Assembly (NCBI GenBank): GCA_037783545.1
Contig: JBBELK010000821.1
Location: 372,001 to 436,000 of the forward strand
Direction of reading: 5' to 3'
Length of the DNA stretch: 64,000 nt
DNA from: Henricia sp. BOLD:AAB3569
Lineage: Eukaryota > Echinodermata > Asteroidea > Spinulosida > Echinasteridae
The notes under the pieces were generated by a model that saw nothing but the letters and a program-made list of their open reading frames with translations, searched no databases and was not told the origin of the DNA. Positions 49,701 through 59,940 of this stretch are shown here, piece after piece (position 1 is the stretch's first letter; each line of letters starts with the position of its first letter). The position numbers and the translations under genes were made by a program.

Positions 49701-52700
49701 CAACTATACGGTTTTAGCTTTAACTATACTTTATTATCAACTTGAGATGACGAAGAAGGAGTTGCAGTTTTAGAAGTGAGAGGAAACCCCCAGCCCCCAC
49801 CCCCAGAGAAATCCCCGGGGGAAACCCACAAGGCTCAGGGTGTGTTGTTGTTAATTTTATGGCATCTTCGGCAACTAAGGCTCTTTATGCCATCAACTAT
49901 ACGGTTTTAGCTTTAACTTAACATTCAATTTCCCCGACGCAAGTCTAAATCAATTTCTGACTAATTTCTAACTATACTTTATTTTCAACTTGAGATGACG
50001 AAGAAGGAGATGCAGTTTTAGAAGTGGGAGGAAAACCCCTGAGAAATCGAAACCCCACGCCGTCAAGTAGAGACTGCAAACCCAATCCACATACATGCCC
50101 CAGATTCGAACCCAGGACACCAGAGGTGAAAGGCGAGGAAAGAACCACTACGCCAACCCGACCACCCTTGAAATGCTGTCTACAGACAGATTATTGTGAT
50201 CAATGGCACTGCATCAGGAAGGCCTTGAAGCCCTTAACAAGATGCACAATTTGTAAAAAGGGACCTTCATTGAAACAGGATTTCACTGGCTCAGTAAAGC
50301 TATTAAGATAATTACAATCAATAGGGTTAAAGTGCTTTTCATAGGTCCATTTTTCATCCGTCTGGCATGCGTTGCGTTTGCACTGCGGTCGTCCGTCTGT
50401 ATCGGTCTATGCGCAATACAGATAAAAAACGACCTATGAAAAGGCGGCTTTAAAAGAAATTTGAAAGAAGTATTTTTATTGCATAATACTGCAAATGCAA
50501 CAGGGGCATTACCTTCTCAAGGAACAGAACCACCCTCTTCTTGTCCTCAATGACCCAGTTACTCTCCTCAACTTTAATCTCGTTGAACGTTTCACCTTCT
50601 AAGACCGGCACTCGACCTTTCAACCCGACCTTTAACCTCTTCCGCTCTATCTCAACAACTAAATCTTTGCCCTTGAGAGGAAAAGACACCTCAAATGGAA
50701 TGTGGACCTGTGAGAGGGAAAAATACCGTAAAGTCCGAGTATTTAAAACCGCAACATAACTGGATCAAAATATGTGTTAAAGATGGTGTTAAAAATGGCG
50801 TTATTTCCACTCGTAATTATTAGCCTACGTCAAGCAAACTGCCTTGTAGAAATTTCAGCTACATAGATGCTGTAGTATTTCAGAAAACCTGAAAAATCCA
50901 TGTATATTTTTTGTGTATGAATGGATAAAAAAAAAAGATGTCTGCAGACAACTTTTTCAAAAAAGCACCTTCAATTGGCAATTGCTCCCACAAAGGTATC
51001 ATTTTACGCAAAAAAAAAAACATGTGTTTGTTATCATTATTTTCAACACTTTTAGTCAAGTTTTTCCTTGTCATCTCGTGAAGTAAAATTTTGAGTAGCT
51101 ACCAATGATGTATTGGGGCTTTAAGTACGTTTCATACTTTACACAAAAACAAACGTGACATCACACTGCCCTCCAGTTCACCGAGGCTGCATTCGGGCGC
51201 GTACTCATGTTAACACGAGTATACTCCCGAGCGCGCTAACAGCAAGATTAACGACAATCGGGTCAATGAGAGTATGCTCCCGCTACTCCCTGGCTGCGTT
51301 CGGGCGTGCAGTTCTCGTTACTCGGGAGTAATGCGTGCGCATTGCACTCGGGTCACATCACGCGAACGGCAAATCTGCAGTCCGCGTGCGCGAATGGCAA
51401 TCAGGGAAGATGGACGTCTCTTGCCATCCCTGCACAAAAAATGCCGTTTCATTGCTCACAAGAAACTGAGGAAATACACGCCGTAAGTCGTGAGAACCTT
51501 TGATGCCGTCTAAAACAAACCTTAGTGAGTTATTGTTTCAGTTATTGAGTTGACACATTGGGCAAATTCACCAAAAATCCTACCCATATTCCACCATCTT
51601 CGTACAAATCACATGACACTTGACAGGAGTACGAGCACACTCCCCATTTGTTGGGGAGTAGTGAGAGCATACTCTCACTGACCCGAGTGTCGTTATTCTT
51701 GCCGTTCACGCGCGCAGGAGTATAACTCGTGTTAACACGAGTACACGCCCGAACGCAGCCTATGAGTGTGCTCTTATTACTCCTGACGAGTGTCATGTGA
51801 TTTGTACGAAGATGGCGGAATATGGGTGGGATTTTTGGTTAATTCGCTCAACGTGTCAAATTGATTTACTGAAACTAACACACAAAGGTTTGTTTTAGAC
51901 GGCATCAAAGGTTCTCACAACTTACGGTCTGTATTTTCTGTAGTTTCTTGTGTACAGTGAAAAAGCGTTTTTTGTGCAGTCATGGCAAGAGACGGCCATC
52001 TTGACGGATGGCCATTCGCGCATGCAGACTGCATCGCGTAATGTGCCATGAGTGCAATGCGCCCGCATCACTTTGGAGTAGCGAAAACTGTACGCCAGAA
52101 CGCAGCCCAAGTGTCTATGTGAATCTGTAATCTGCATAATCTCCACCGTTACCATCGATGGTCAATGTTCAGAGCCGTCACCAGGTCATGTGACATTACA
52201 CTCACCTCTAATTCACTAAGCGTCTGAGTGAATCTGTAAGTTGCATAATCTCCGCCGTTTCCGTCGTTCGGTTTCAATTTTCCTTTGTCTTGTTCATCTT
52301 CATCGTCATCCTCATCCTGAAAAATTATTTTAAAGGAAATTTATTTTGGTTTTGCAAAATGCTGTAATTCTTTTATAGTTCACATAAACACTGAACAAGT
52401 TGGATTTCTACACATTTTGCATAATTGGAACACCACTATCAATAGGAAACAAAAAGAAAAGAATTAACAAAAGAACATTTCTTTTTAAATCCATTTTTCC
52501 TTCTTCTGATGAACTGGGGCCAATTTCAGGCATTGCTAAGCATAACAAATGTGCTTATCACAGAATTTCTTTACTTTAATTTAAATGGATTGCCAGCCAA
52601 AACCGTATGCGATGTGTATACTAACGAGCTGCTTCTCTTTCTAAAAACACAAGTTTGGCTGGTAACTCATTTTACAAAGCAAAGAAATTATGTGCTAAGC

Positions 52701-55424
52701 AAATTGTTTTGCTTAACAGTGCCATGAAATTGGCCCCTGATCAATATTTTATAAAGTAATTAACTTTCTGTTATTAGGTCAATTAAGGGATGTTCTTCAA
52801 TCCAGTTCCAAATTGATGTTACGGTAAATAAACAAAATCCACATGTTGAGACAACGAAGATATGGGTCTTTCTATAAATTAGGGGTCCAGCTTTGGTGTC
52901 CCCTGTTACATTTTACATCTTGTTTTTGTAAATTCAGGATACATTCTTTAAATACTTTCCATCTCAAAGAGTGAGTACATAAAGTACAATTCATACAAAA
53001 TGGTTTAAAGGCCATTTTAATGATTTTGTTACGAAAAATAACACATCAGGTGTAACGGGGGACACCAAATGTCACACTTTTGGACCCCTAATTTATAGAA
53101 AGACCCATGTTCTACTTATGCCAAATCAATCTTATAACACTCCTAAACTGTAAAGGCAAAAAACCCAAAATGTCCACATGGTGCCTCAAAGTAAATGATT
53201 GACCCTTAGGGCAATTGACTGTAATAACCTCTGACCTCTGACCTTTGCTGTTGAACTCTTCTCTTGATCTGCAGCCGGTTCATCAGTTTCCATGGTAGTG
53301 CCATTCGTAGCTGAGACTTCTTTATTCTGCACATTTGAAATGTTAGAGACCATACTGTATATTAGTCTCTACTGCTATACACCAATCTGGTAACTAAGGT
53401 CTCCTTCCCTGTACATCCGCCATAGCTGGGGGGCGTCCAGTGCATGGGCTGTGCATTTTGTGTTGCTGTTAGAACGAAAAGCGCTCATTCATTACATGCA
53501 CGAACGAGCCTCCTTCGCGTATACGTGACGCGCCCGCCTTTGCGTACACGCGACGCGCCCACCTTCGCGCGTACACAACCCTACAAAGACGCGCAACTTG
53601 TTCTAAGTAAACAAATGCAGCTTCAGCAACATCAAAAACATACAGTTCATTCAGTGGAAGTCCCTCAGCTATGGCGGATGTACAGGGAAGGAGACCTTAT
53701 TACCGGATTGGTGTATACATTATTATGTTTATTTTTGTCATGCTTGTGGTATAACTAAACTCGACTATGTACCATTTACAAAGGGACCAACCAACCAACC
53801 AACTAATTCCTAGCAATATAGCTCATTTCCTTCAAACATTGTCCTCAACAAGGCGGATACAAACCAGGCAATCTTCAGGTCATTTCATCTATAGTAGAAT
53901 TCCAACAAATAAACATTCCTATTTTCAGTCCCAGTATCTATGGACTAAAAGCTGAAATATTCGCAGTGGTTTTATTTTCGCGCATTTCGTGCACCAGACA
54001 GTCCGCGAAAATAACAACCCGCGAAAATATTGTTTGCAACAATTGTGGCGATCCCTGAAACAAAACATAATTTCCATCCGAGAAAATAACAACTTGCGAA
54101 AATGTCAGTGATGTTGAAATGCGAGAAAATATCTGTACGCGAAAATATTGGCTTTTACAGTATTCCAGAGTGGAATAATCTTCCCGATTGTGTCAGAAGT
54201 ACTCCCACTTTTTTAAGACTCGGCTAGACAATGTAGATGTCAACCGCCTTATCAAGCTTGTACATATCAAGATTAAGTTGCGGCCAGTAGGCATGACAGT
54301 GTGGTCTGCACGAGATAGCCCAGCTGATGGCGGTTGTGCAGTATTTGAATGAATTTCAATTCGCAGCCCATAGGCTGAATTGCATTAAGCTTACAAGTGT
54401 GATCCTCCTAAACATCGAGATACAAAGGTTGGTGGCGCCATTGGCAGCCGACGGCCAGAGACACCGGGGAATTCCCTTACTCTTCTCGAAAGAATGCTCT
54501 GGGATCTTTTAAGTGCGTTACACAACACACTGGACCAACGGCTTTACATCCCTTCCGAAGGATGGAGCAAGTGCATTGCTCAAGGGCACAGGTATCCCAG
54601 CCAAGTATCAAACCCTCAACCCCAAGTTTTCACCCAAGTATTGCTAATCAGTGACCTAAACCACTTGGCCACGGTACCCCACATCAATTTCAGCCTGTAG
54701 CCGCCTAGCCTCTTCATCTGTTATCTCTCTAATCTTAGGCTCATCATCATCCTTAGCGGCTACAGCTTGCCTCTTGGCTAATCTTAGACTACACACCACA
54801 AGAGTGTCATTTTGTGGAGGTTGCGCGAATCCTTAATCCTACCTCAATTTCAGCTTGTAGCCGGCTAGCTTCTTCATCCGTTATTTCTCTAATCTTAGGC
54901 TCATCATCATCCTTAGCTGCTGCGGCTGTGGTTTGCATCTTGGCTTCCTCTTCAGCATGTTTCTTTGCTTCCTGTTCTTCTTTGGCTTTCCTTGCAGCTT
55001 GCGCCTCCTCGTCCCGTTTACGTTTCTCATCCAATGCAATCTGCTGCTGTTTCTTGAAGGAATCTATGACTAGCTGGAGAGACAAAGGAATAGACATTTA
55101 TCGCATTGCGGCCATCTTCCCCTTTTCTCTTATTAAAATGAGCGTAATTAAAACGAGGCTTGCAGGAAAAATAGTTGGCACTGTGGTTAAGTTGCGGGTG
55201 CATCACAATGGCAAGAAAACACGCAGTGCGGACAGTTTTTCTCTCAAAACAGCATATTGTGCAGACGCACTGATCGTGCCCAATACGTGATAAAGGTCAA
55301 TAACTTATCATCACATGGGTAGATTACAATGCACGGATTTTCATGTTATGAGTGACATATAAAGAGAAAGGTGTCAAGAATTTACTGCGGAAAAACTTAT
55401 AAATATTGAGAGTTGTCTCATAGG

Positions 55425-55455
<31 letters not shown>

Positions 55456-56440
55456 TAAGGATTTAGTACTCATTTTAAGAAGCAATAGGCATTCGCCAAT
55501 TTTGATAAAAGATGTACCGAAGCTAATAGGTTTAGTGCAGGAGAGCTTATGTGACGTCCTACTTGTAAATTCTTTCCGTATGGGGAGCGTGCGGGGGGAA
55601 GGGGGGGGGGGGGGGGGGGGTGTCCCAGTGGGTGTCTTTCCCAAACTGCTTCCTTATTTAAACGCTCATACCTTTTCAGCTTGGCCTTTCTGTGCACCGT
55701 GGTAGAAATCAGTCTTTCGTCTCAAAAAGGAGAAAAATGTAGTGATCAGCTGCAGATAGAAACATATTAGGCCGACATGATGAAACTGAAACTAAGGCCG
55801 TAATTTGTAAAGAAAAGAATTCCGGGTATTATTATAAATACTGTACACCTTCGCCACTTATTCTTCCTGACATGTCATGATGCATCAGATTCAGAAGGGT
55901 AAATTTGGTCAGTACTGTGCATAACCTCCAAGGAGTATACTCGCAAAACACATAGGATTTTTATGTCATGCTCCATAGACTTAGTGCATGTAATCCCAAC
56001 TGGCGAATAATGTGTAGGCCTATGGACCGGACGGTAGTTTTTTTCCGAATTTCGTTGACTGGTCACCACTTATTCTTCTTAATATGACTCAATAAACACT
56101 ACAAAGTGTTAATATTTAAAAGGGAACTGAATTTTGGAGTGACAAGCATTCAACAAGTTCTTTGAAAATAGGCCCCCTACTACTTATTTTTGCCATGTCC
56201 ACCATGTTTATGTCCCATACTCATTTGCATGCATACCGCATCTCGCAGTGAACACATTTTGCGGGTCGAGTTTAGCTATAAAAATGACTTTGAAAGTCAT
56301 TTAAAACGTCCATACGCACTCCACAACTATTCTTCTTCCCAAAAGAGTGGTAAAATATTTACCTCCTGTATTCCTCCGTCGTGTTGCTGGGCCATAGCCA
56401 TCAACATGCCGTCAAATTTGTCATCCTCGGGGCTCGCCAT
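46754..56440 (-). CDS. NUDC: Nuclear distribution protein NudC
   Basis: NudC is an Hsp90 co-chaperone needed for dynein/LIS1 function, mitosis and nuclear migration. Minus-strand exons in order are 56440-56363, 55749-55672, 55073-54843, 53326-53243, 52316-52206, 50707-50513, 49556-49473, 48072-47954 and 46805-46754. Phases agree: 343 residues against 331 in human. The N-terminus [19 protein letters not shown] and [13 protein letters not shown] match the NudC N-terminal domain. Exon 3 encodes a charged coiled coil ending [21 protein letters not shown] and [11 protein letters not shown] lead into the CS (p23-like) domain (about residues 180-275; [25 protein letters not shown]). The end is [17 protein letters not shown] and [12 protein letters not shown]. 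The terminal exon lies next to the satellite array. The introns are packed with foldback elements. Confidence 0.97.
46917..47529. mobile_element. hAT-like MITE (outer), interrupted by a foldback
   Basis: Termini CAGGGGCCAATTTCATGG and CCATGAAATTGGCCCCTG are perfect inverted repeats, and GTGCTGTTTAGCAC / GTGCTAAACAGC follow inside. The flanks TTCAAGAC and GTCAAGAT match at 6 of 8 bases, compatible with an aged 8-bp target duplication. The same family occurs at 52514-52739 and 58606-58834, with single ends near 16550, 48900 and 56940. Confidence 0.85.
46981..47380. mobile_element. 400-bp CAATAGAC-family foldback nested in the hAT-like MITE
   Basis: Ends CAATAGAG and TGTCTATTG with GATGACGTCACA inside. 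The arms pair nearly to the centre: CCCATTGAAATCAGTGTAAA and TTTACACTGATTTCAATGGG around GGTTCCAAAAGTTACGATCC. It lies in the last NUDC intron. Confidence 0.9.
47543..47781. mobile_element. MITE with ATATGGGTCATTCTATAAA termini, copy 1
   Basis: Left ATATGGGTCATTCTATAAAATT and right AATTTATAGAATGACCCATAT are inverted repeats. The interior has CAGGTGTAACGGGGACA. NUDC last intron. Confidence 0.85.
48167..48368. mobile_element. Mariner-like MITE, copy 2 (intact)
   Basis: A 28-base inverted repeat starting CACTACTCACAATAAGTTAG is flanked by TA on both sides, the target duplication of Tc1/mariner elements. About 200 bases. NUDC intron. Confidence 0.88.
48441..48790. repeat. Dispersed, inverted and diverged satellite monomer
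   Basis: Reads in reverse relative to the 41862-46660 array: GGAATATCATCTATGGGTTC, AACATTTCCTGCAATATTGA and TAAGGGGTTAGTCCACA. It shows the unit also moves or persists singly. Confidence 0.8.
49720..50166 (-). repeat. SINE copies (TTGGCGTAGTGGTT family)
   Basis: 50096-50166 is a tRNA-like head on the minus strand (GTTGGCGTAGTGGTTCTTTC, TGGGTTCGAATC), with body to about 49975. A partial second body lies at 49720-49840. ACATTCAATTTCCCCGACGC near 49921 also occurs at 38126. Confidence 0.7.
51185..52107. mobile_element. Nested head-to-head inverted elements in NUDC intron 5
   Basis: A segment of about 340 bases (51293-51640) is repeated inverted at about 51763-52107. Both outer ends are GGCTGCGTTC.GGCGT. 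Shared strings include TTTGATGCCGTCTAAAACAA and CATCTTCGTACAAATCACAT with complements. A shorter element with GTGTTAACACGAGTA lies before and between them (51185-51290, 51650-51762). Confidence 0.85.
52514..52739. mobile_element. hAT-like MITE, uninterrupted copy
   Basis: CTGGGGCCAATTTCAGG to CATGAAATTGGCCCCTG. Interior GCCAGCCAAAACCGTAT / TTTGGCTGGTAAC is partly complementary. It shows what the 46917 element looked like before insertion. Confidence 0.85.
52861..53108. mobile_element. MITE with TATGGGTCTTTCTATAAATT termini, copy 2
   Basis: Perfect inverted ends through TTAGGGGTCCA / TGGACCCCTAA. The interior GAGTACATAAAGTACAATTCAT matches 47543-47781. Confidence 0.88.
53381..53712. mobile_element. 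DNA transposon remnant with ACCAATC termini, fuller copy
   Basis: ACCAATCTGGTAACTAAGG.. CCGCCATAGCTGGGG pairs with CAGCTATGGCGG..CCGGATTGGT. The interior has GACGCGCCC and CGTACAC repeats. Truncated relative at 9765-9944. Confidence 0.85.
54450..54682 (-). repeat. tRNA-derived SINE-like element next to the duplicated NUDC exon
   Basis: Same family as 31215-31507 (shared CTTCCGAAGGATGGAGCAAG, CCGGGGAATTCCCTTACTCTT). The head is degenerate. It abuts the duplicated exon tail at 54683. Confidence 0.75.
54683..54780 (-). repeat. Duplicated NUDC exon 3 tail (possible alternative exon)
   Basis: About 95 bases downstream of exon 3 on the sense strand repeat its 3' end, 160 bases away. The copy is open in the same frame: [19 protein letters not shown] then RLQAEID, followed by GTGGGG as a GT donor. 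Most differences are synonymous (ACG/ACA, GAA/GAG, CAA/CAG); the changes are Ser to Arg and the final Glu to Asp. Possible acceptors CCAAG or GTGTGTAG precede it. A SINE-like element abuts the far side. Confidence 0.8.
55426..55620. repeat. Two poly(G) tracts in NUDC intron 2
   Basis: G runs of about 30 (55426-55455) and about 20 bases (55598-55620). The flanking words (GCTTATGTGACGTCCTACTTG) show no gene. Confidence 0.9.
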
Positions 56441-56560
56441 CTTGGTCAAATAATGTAAGAGCTACACCGATAGAGGGCGCTATACCAAATTAACGTGTTC
56501 GCTCGTTCCCAGATATGCCCTTATTGGACGGTGGGAAGGAGCGAAATTAACGTGCACCAT
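56441..56560 (-). promoter_or_regulatory. Putative NUDC promoter with CCAAT box
   Basis: On the sense (minus) strand a CCAAT motif (56523-56527, GTCCAATAAGG) lies about 85 bases before the ATG. AGCGCCCTCTATCGG follows nearer the start, and no TATA box is obvious. The layout fits a housekeeping promoter; function is inferred. Confidence 0.4.
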
Positions 56561-58605
56561 GTACCAGCTTGTTCAGATTTTTCCAGAAAATACATTTTGC
56601 TATTATGGAAGCGTGGAAGGGAAATGAATATAAAAAGTCATGACTTAGCACAAATCATAGTTATGACTTATAAGTCATATATATGACATATCATGCTAAT
56701 TAATTTAGTCATAATTATGACTTTACAAAAGATCGGTGCTTTTTGACGACATCCTTTAAAACAATATTATACGGATTGAGAGCGCGAAATTTCCGAATGG
56801 TAATACAAAAATTATGACAAATGATATGGTATAAAAATCTTGACGGAAAAATAGGGGACGCCTCAAAAATGTGATCTGCCACAATCTAACTGCTGGTACA
56901 AGGGATGTGCGCCTTGGCCAGGTAGTCACCTTGTCGGTTGGAGCTAAACAGCTTTATGAAATAATTGGCCCCTGGTGATTTCATGATGGCAGCGGTAATA
57001 ATGGCAACAGCGCTAGGAGCACCCCGCAGGGTGGATATGTGCGCTATATAAGTATCCACCATTGTTATATTATCTGGACACTCTCCTTTTAATTAATGCA
57101 CAAACATAAATAACGTCTTTTTCTAAATTTAATCGCAACCATCTGATGGTCTCCCGTGGAACCATCCTTAAACTACATTTCCAAAAATGTAAATAATACC
57201 GATCACGTACGGACTGAAAATTCTCTAATTGAGTTTCAGTCCCTTTCAATCACGTAAAGTGTTCGCTTGCGTCATTTTCTAGTCCCACAACCACGATTTT
57301 AATTAAAACCACTTCCCAGTATCACGCTGCGCTTGTTGTGTAAAAAGGAAAATGGGGCAACATTAATGCGTTTCGGGATGATTCTGGGGAGAATTCTTGC
57401 AAGGAAATAATGAACAAGACAAACTATGTTTGTTAAAACGGAGGCCGAGGGTGGGCATGCAAGTATGAGTGACAGTGAAGCTATTAAGCTTATAATAATA
57501 CACGTCAAACTATCAAGTGATTGGAATTGTTTTTCTTCTTTTTAAATCAACTGCTAATTGGTTTTTTTTGTGAACAATTGAATGTCTCAGTTGTACATGA
57601 AGAGCAAATTTATCAATTTGAATTTAACCTGTTTTGTCGCCTAATGCTAACTTCAAAGTAAAACGCTTACTTCATGTAGGCTACAATCAAACCAGACTAC
57701 ACAATCTTACTTGCAAATATCAAAAATCAAATCATTAATTCACGTCACACAGAAGTGAGAGTGTCCTAGAAGAGCTTGGCGGACTGATGGAGTGGGTGTT
57801 TTAATTCTCATTGCCCCAAAGAGCAAGAAACGAATATTTTGGGGCAAATAACCTGATGAGGAAAACGAAAATCTTTAACGAAAACCTTTAATGCTTTTTA
57901 AACTTTGGAGCAGTAAGCACATGAATTAATCAGCCGGGATCATATCTCGTTAGAGACACTCATAAGCTTCATACTTAATTCAATCATCGCCTTCCGCTCC
58001 ATTTTGCTTTTTCTTTTTTTAAAACGTTCCGAAATAAAACGACAAAATCGTCGGAGTTTATCAACGAGAATTAACAAAATGTGACTGAATAAATAACTAG
58101 TGTTTTTAAGAAAATATCCACGCCAAAGCTATCTTGCAAGTTGGCCGGAATATATAAAAACATTACCAACTCGTGTAAAATCCTCTTTCTGACTGAAGTT
58201 TTGTTTAACAAATGGGCAGAATTTGGCTGCAATTGGTGTACAAATCACTTTAAAGTGGCTGGCAAAACTTTCCATATGGACGTAACATGAACGAATAGAG
58301 TTCAAACTTGTGTTTAGTCTAAAATGTCAGTTGCTATAAATAAAAATGCAGTACTGTTTTTATATTTGAAGTGAATACATCGTATGGCTATTTTCTAACA
58401 TTTGAAATGTTTCCATGCATAAATCGTATGTAACCTAATGATTTGCCACATCGCCAACACCATAAAGCTTCCTGCATCATACATGTATACTATATAATAA
58501 CTGCGCATGCGAGATAGCGTTGATGTATCACATGGTGTCACGGGTGACTGACAACAATATATTGGCTGGGGAAAAGGCATATAACGTGCGATGACAATCA
58601 GTCAT
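56561..58605. other. Intergenic DNA without a supported gene
   Basis: AT-rich. TGACTTATAAGTCATATATGAC-type words cluster near 56640-56720, and one end of the hAT-like MITE (AGCTAAACAGC..TTGGCCCCTGG) lies at 56940-56975. Short open frames show no domain. Confidence 0.5.
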
Positions 58606-58834
58606 CTGGGACCAATTTCATGTACCAAAAAAAAATTAATTTCTTTGCTCTGTAATTATTTTTACAAAGTTGTAATATGTCAAATTGTGTTTTAGAAACA
58701 GTAGCAAAACATTACTAAATACACATCACAAACGATATTGGCTGGCAACCCATTTGTGCAATACAATGCAAATATATGATGTCACAAGCAATTTTTTTTG
58801 TGCTATTAAAACAGCGCCACGAAATTGGCATCTG
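58606..58834. mobile_element. Degraded hAT-like MITE
   Basis: CTGGGACCAATTTCATG at the left and AACAGCGCCACGAAATTGGC at the right, with TTGGCTGGCAACCCATTTG inside as in 47440. Confidence 0.7.
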
Positions 58835-59398
58835 GTACCGACCGCATCAACCTGCAGGGCTGTATATGCCATAGCCTAGTGTGTATGCTAATGTGTCTTT
58901 ATAATTATATATGCCGACTCCTGTGGTGGAGCTCTGTGGTATAAATATTTTGAAACGAGCGTAAACATGACCCTTCTGATGTAAACTTAAAAATAAATGA
59001 AAGGACGTTACAATAACAAATTCCTTTCATGCTGTAAAACGTTATCGCCAGCTAAGAAAAACTGCAGTTTAGAAAACGCGACATGCGACAAAATACACTT
59101 GGCTCATGCAGTAATTGACCCCACCAAATTACGCCCAAGTGGATTAACAAACGTCACTAAAAATAGGAAATTCGTAGATAACTTTGCATAAACATAATGT
59201 AGTCTGACATAAAAACTCTGAAACAATAAATCAATCCAACAATAAAATATAAACTGACGTGTAATATGCTATTGAACAATCTTGCTGGAGGAAAAATAAT
59301 TGTGCAGACAATTACTCGCCATATTACAATTTGCAGTTGAAACTGCCAAAAGAAAATAATACAGGTCAGGCTAGCTAGATAGATGAAAATAAATATAT

Positions 59399-59404
59399 TT
59401 TATT
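59399..59404 (-). promoter_or_regulatory. Polyadenylation signal after the GPI-type terminal exon
   Basis: AATAAA on the minus strand about 100 bases after the stop at 59502 supports reading 59502-59747 as a terminal exon. Confidence 0.45.
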
Positions 59405-59501
59405 GTGTTAGTGTTCTTCCGAATGCGCCGAGTCAGTTTTAACACAGGAGGCTGTGGTCACGACGACACGTAGGGAGGAGACGGTGGTAAAGAGTTGGGC
59501 G

Positions 59502-59747
59502 TTACACCAGCAGAATCCAGGCCGTGTTGAGAAGCAGCAGTACGGTACTGATTTTGGCCAGTCCCGCTCCGGCTTTAGTTGTTAGTACAGGTGTGTCATC
59601 TTTCACCGTCATAGTGTCATCTTTCACCATCGTAGTGTCAGGCATTTCCGGTCCCTCTGATTGTGGTTCGCTTGCATATTCGGTCGTCGTCATCAGCTCG
59701 GGTTGGTTATTACTACCACCCGGTTGAGGAGGCGCGGTGAGCTCTTG
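59502..59747 (-). CDS. Probable 3' terminal exon of an unidentified GPI-anchored protein
   Basis: The minus strand has a good acceptor (CATCTTTTTTAACCGCAG) followed by an 81-codon open frame to a stop. It begins QELTAPPQPGGSNN. A Thr/Glu/Pro-rich stalk with a VKDDT repeat follows. It ends with a small-residue patch (KAGAG), a short spacer and a hydrophobic tail (STVLLLLNTAWILLV), the layout of a GPI-anchor attachment signal. An AATAAA lies at 59399-59404 on this strand, about 100 bases past the stop. I recognise no family. No upstream exon can be supported before the window ends, so the gene either has a long intron or begins outside. Confidence 0.55.
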   Translation of the reverse strand, partial: QELTAPPQPGGSNNQPELMTTTEYASEPQSEGPEMPDTTMVKDDTMTVKDDTPVLTTKAGAGLAKISTVLLLLNTAWILLV

Positions 59748-59865
59748 CTGCGGTTAAAAAAGATGACAGAATATGAATATGACGAAAACGACATTTTATA
59801 CATTTGTCGACAAACGTCCATGAGTTTGTGAATTATGGATGCAGTGGAAAGCAACTTGGCCCCAC

Positions 59866-59940
59866 CGGGATTTGAACCGCGGACCTTCTGCCTATATAAC
59901 GTGCAGACGCCCTACCAATTGAGCTATAGCTATGAAGCCA
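59866..59940 (-). repeat. tRNA-like sequence
   Basis: The minus strand has a 7-bp acceptor-like pairing GGCTTCA/TGGGGCC (with G-T pairs), an A box TAGCTCAATTGGTAGGGCG and a B box GGTTCAAATCC. The D arm has an extra TAGCTA and the anticodon loop is too long. SINE head or tRNA pseudogene. Confidence 0.5.

Noticed and set aside
57299..57508. Minus-strand frame beginning with a signal-peptide-like stretch
   Set aside because: It is isolated, short and without homology, flanking exon or promoter; hydrophobicity alone is expected in AT-rich DNA.
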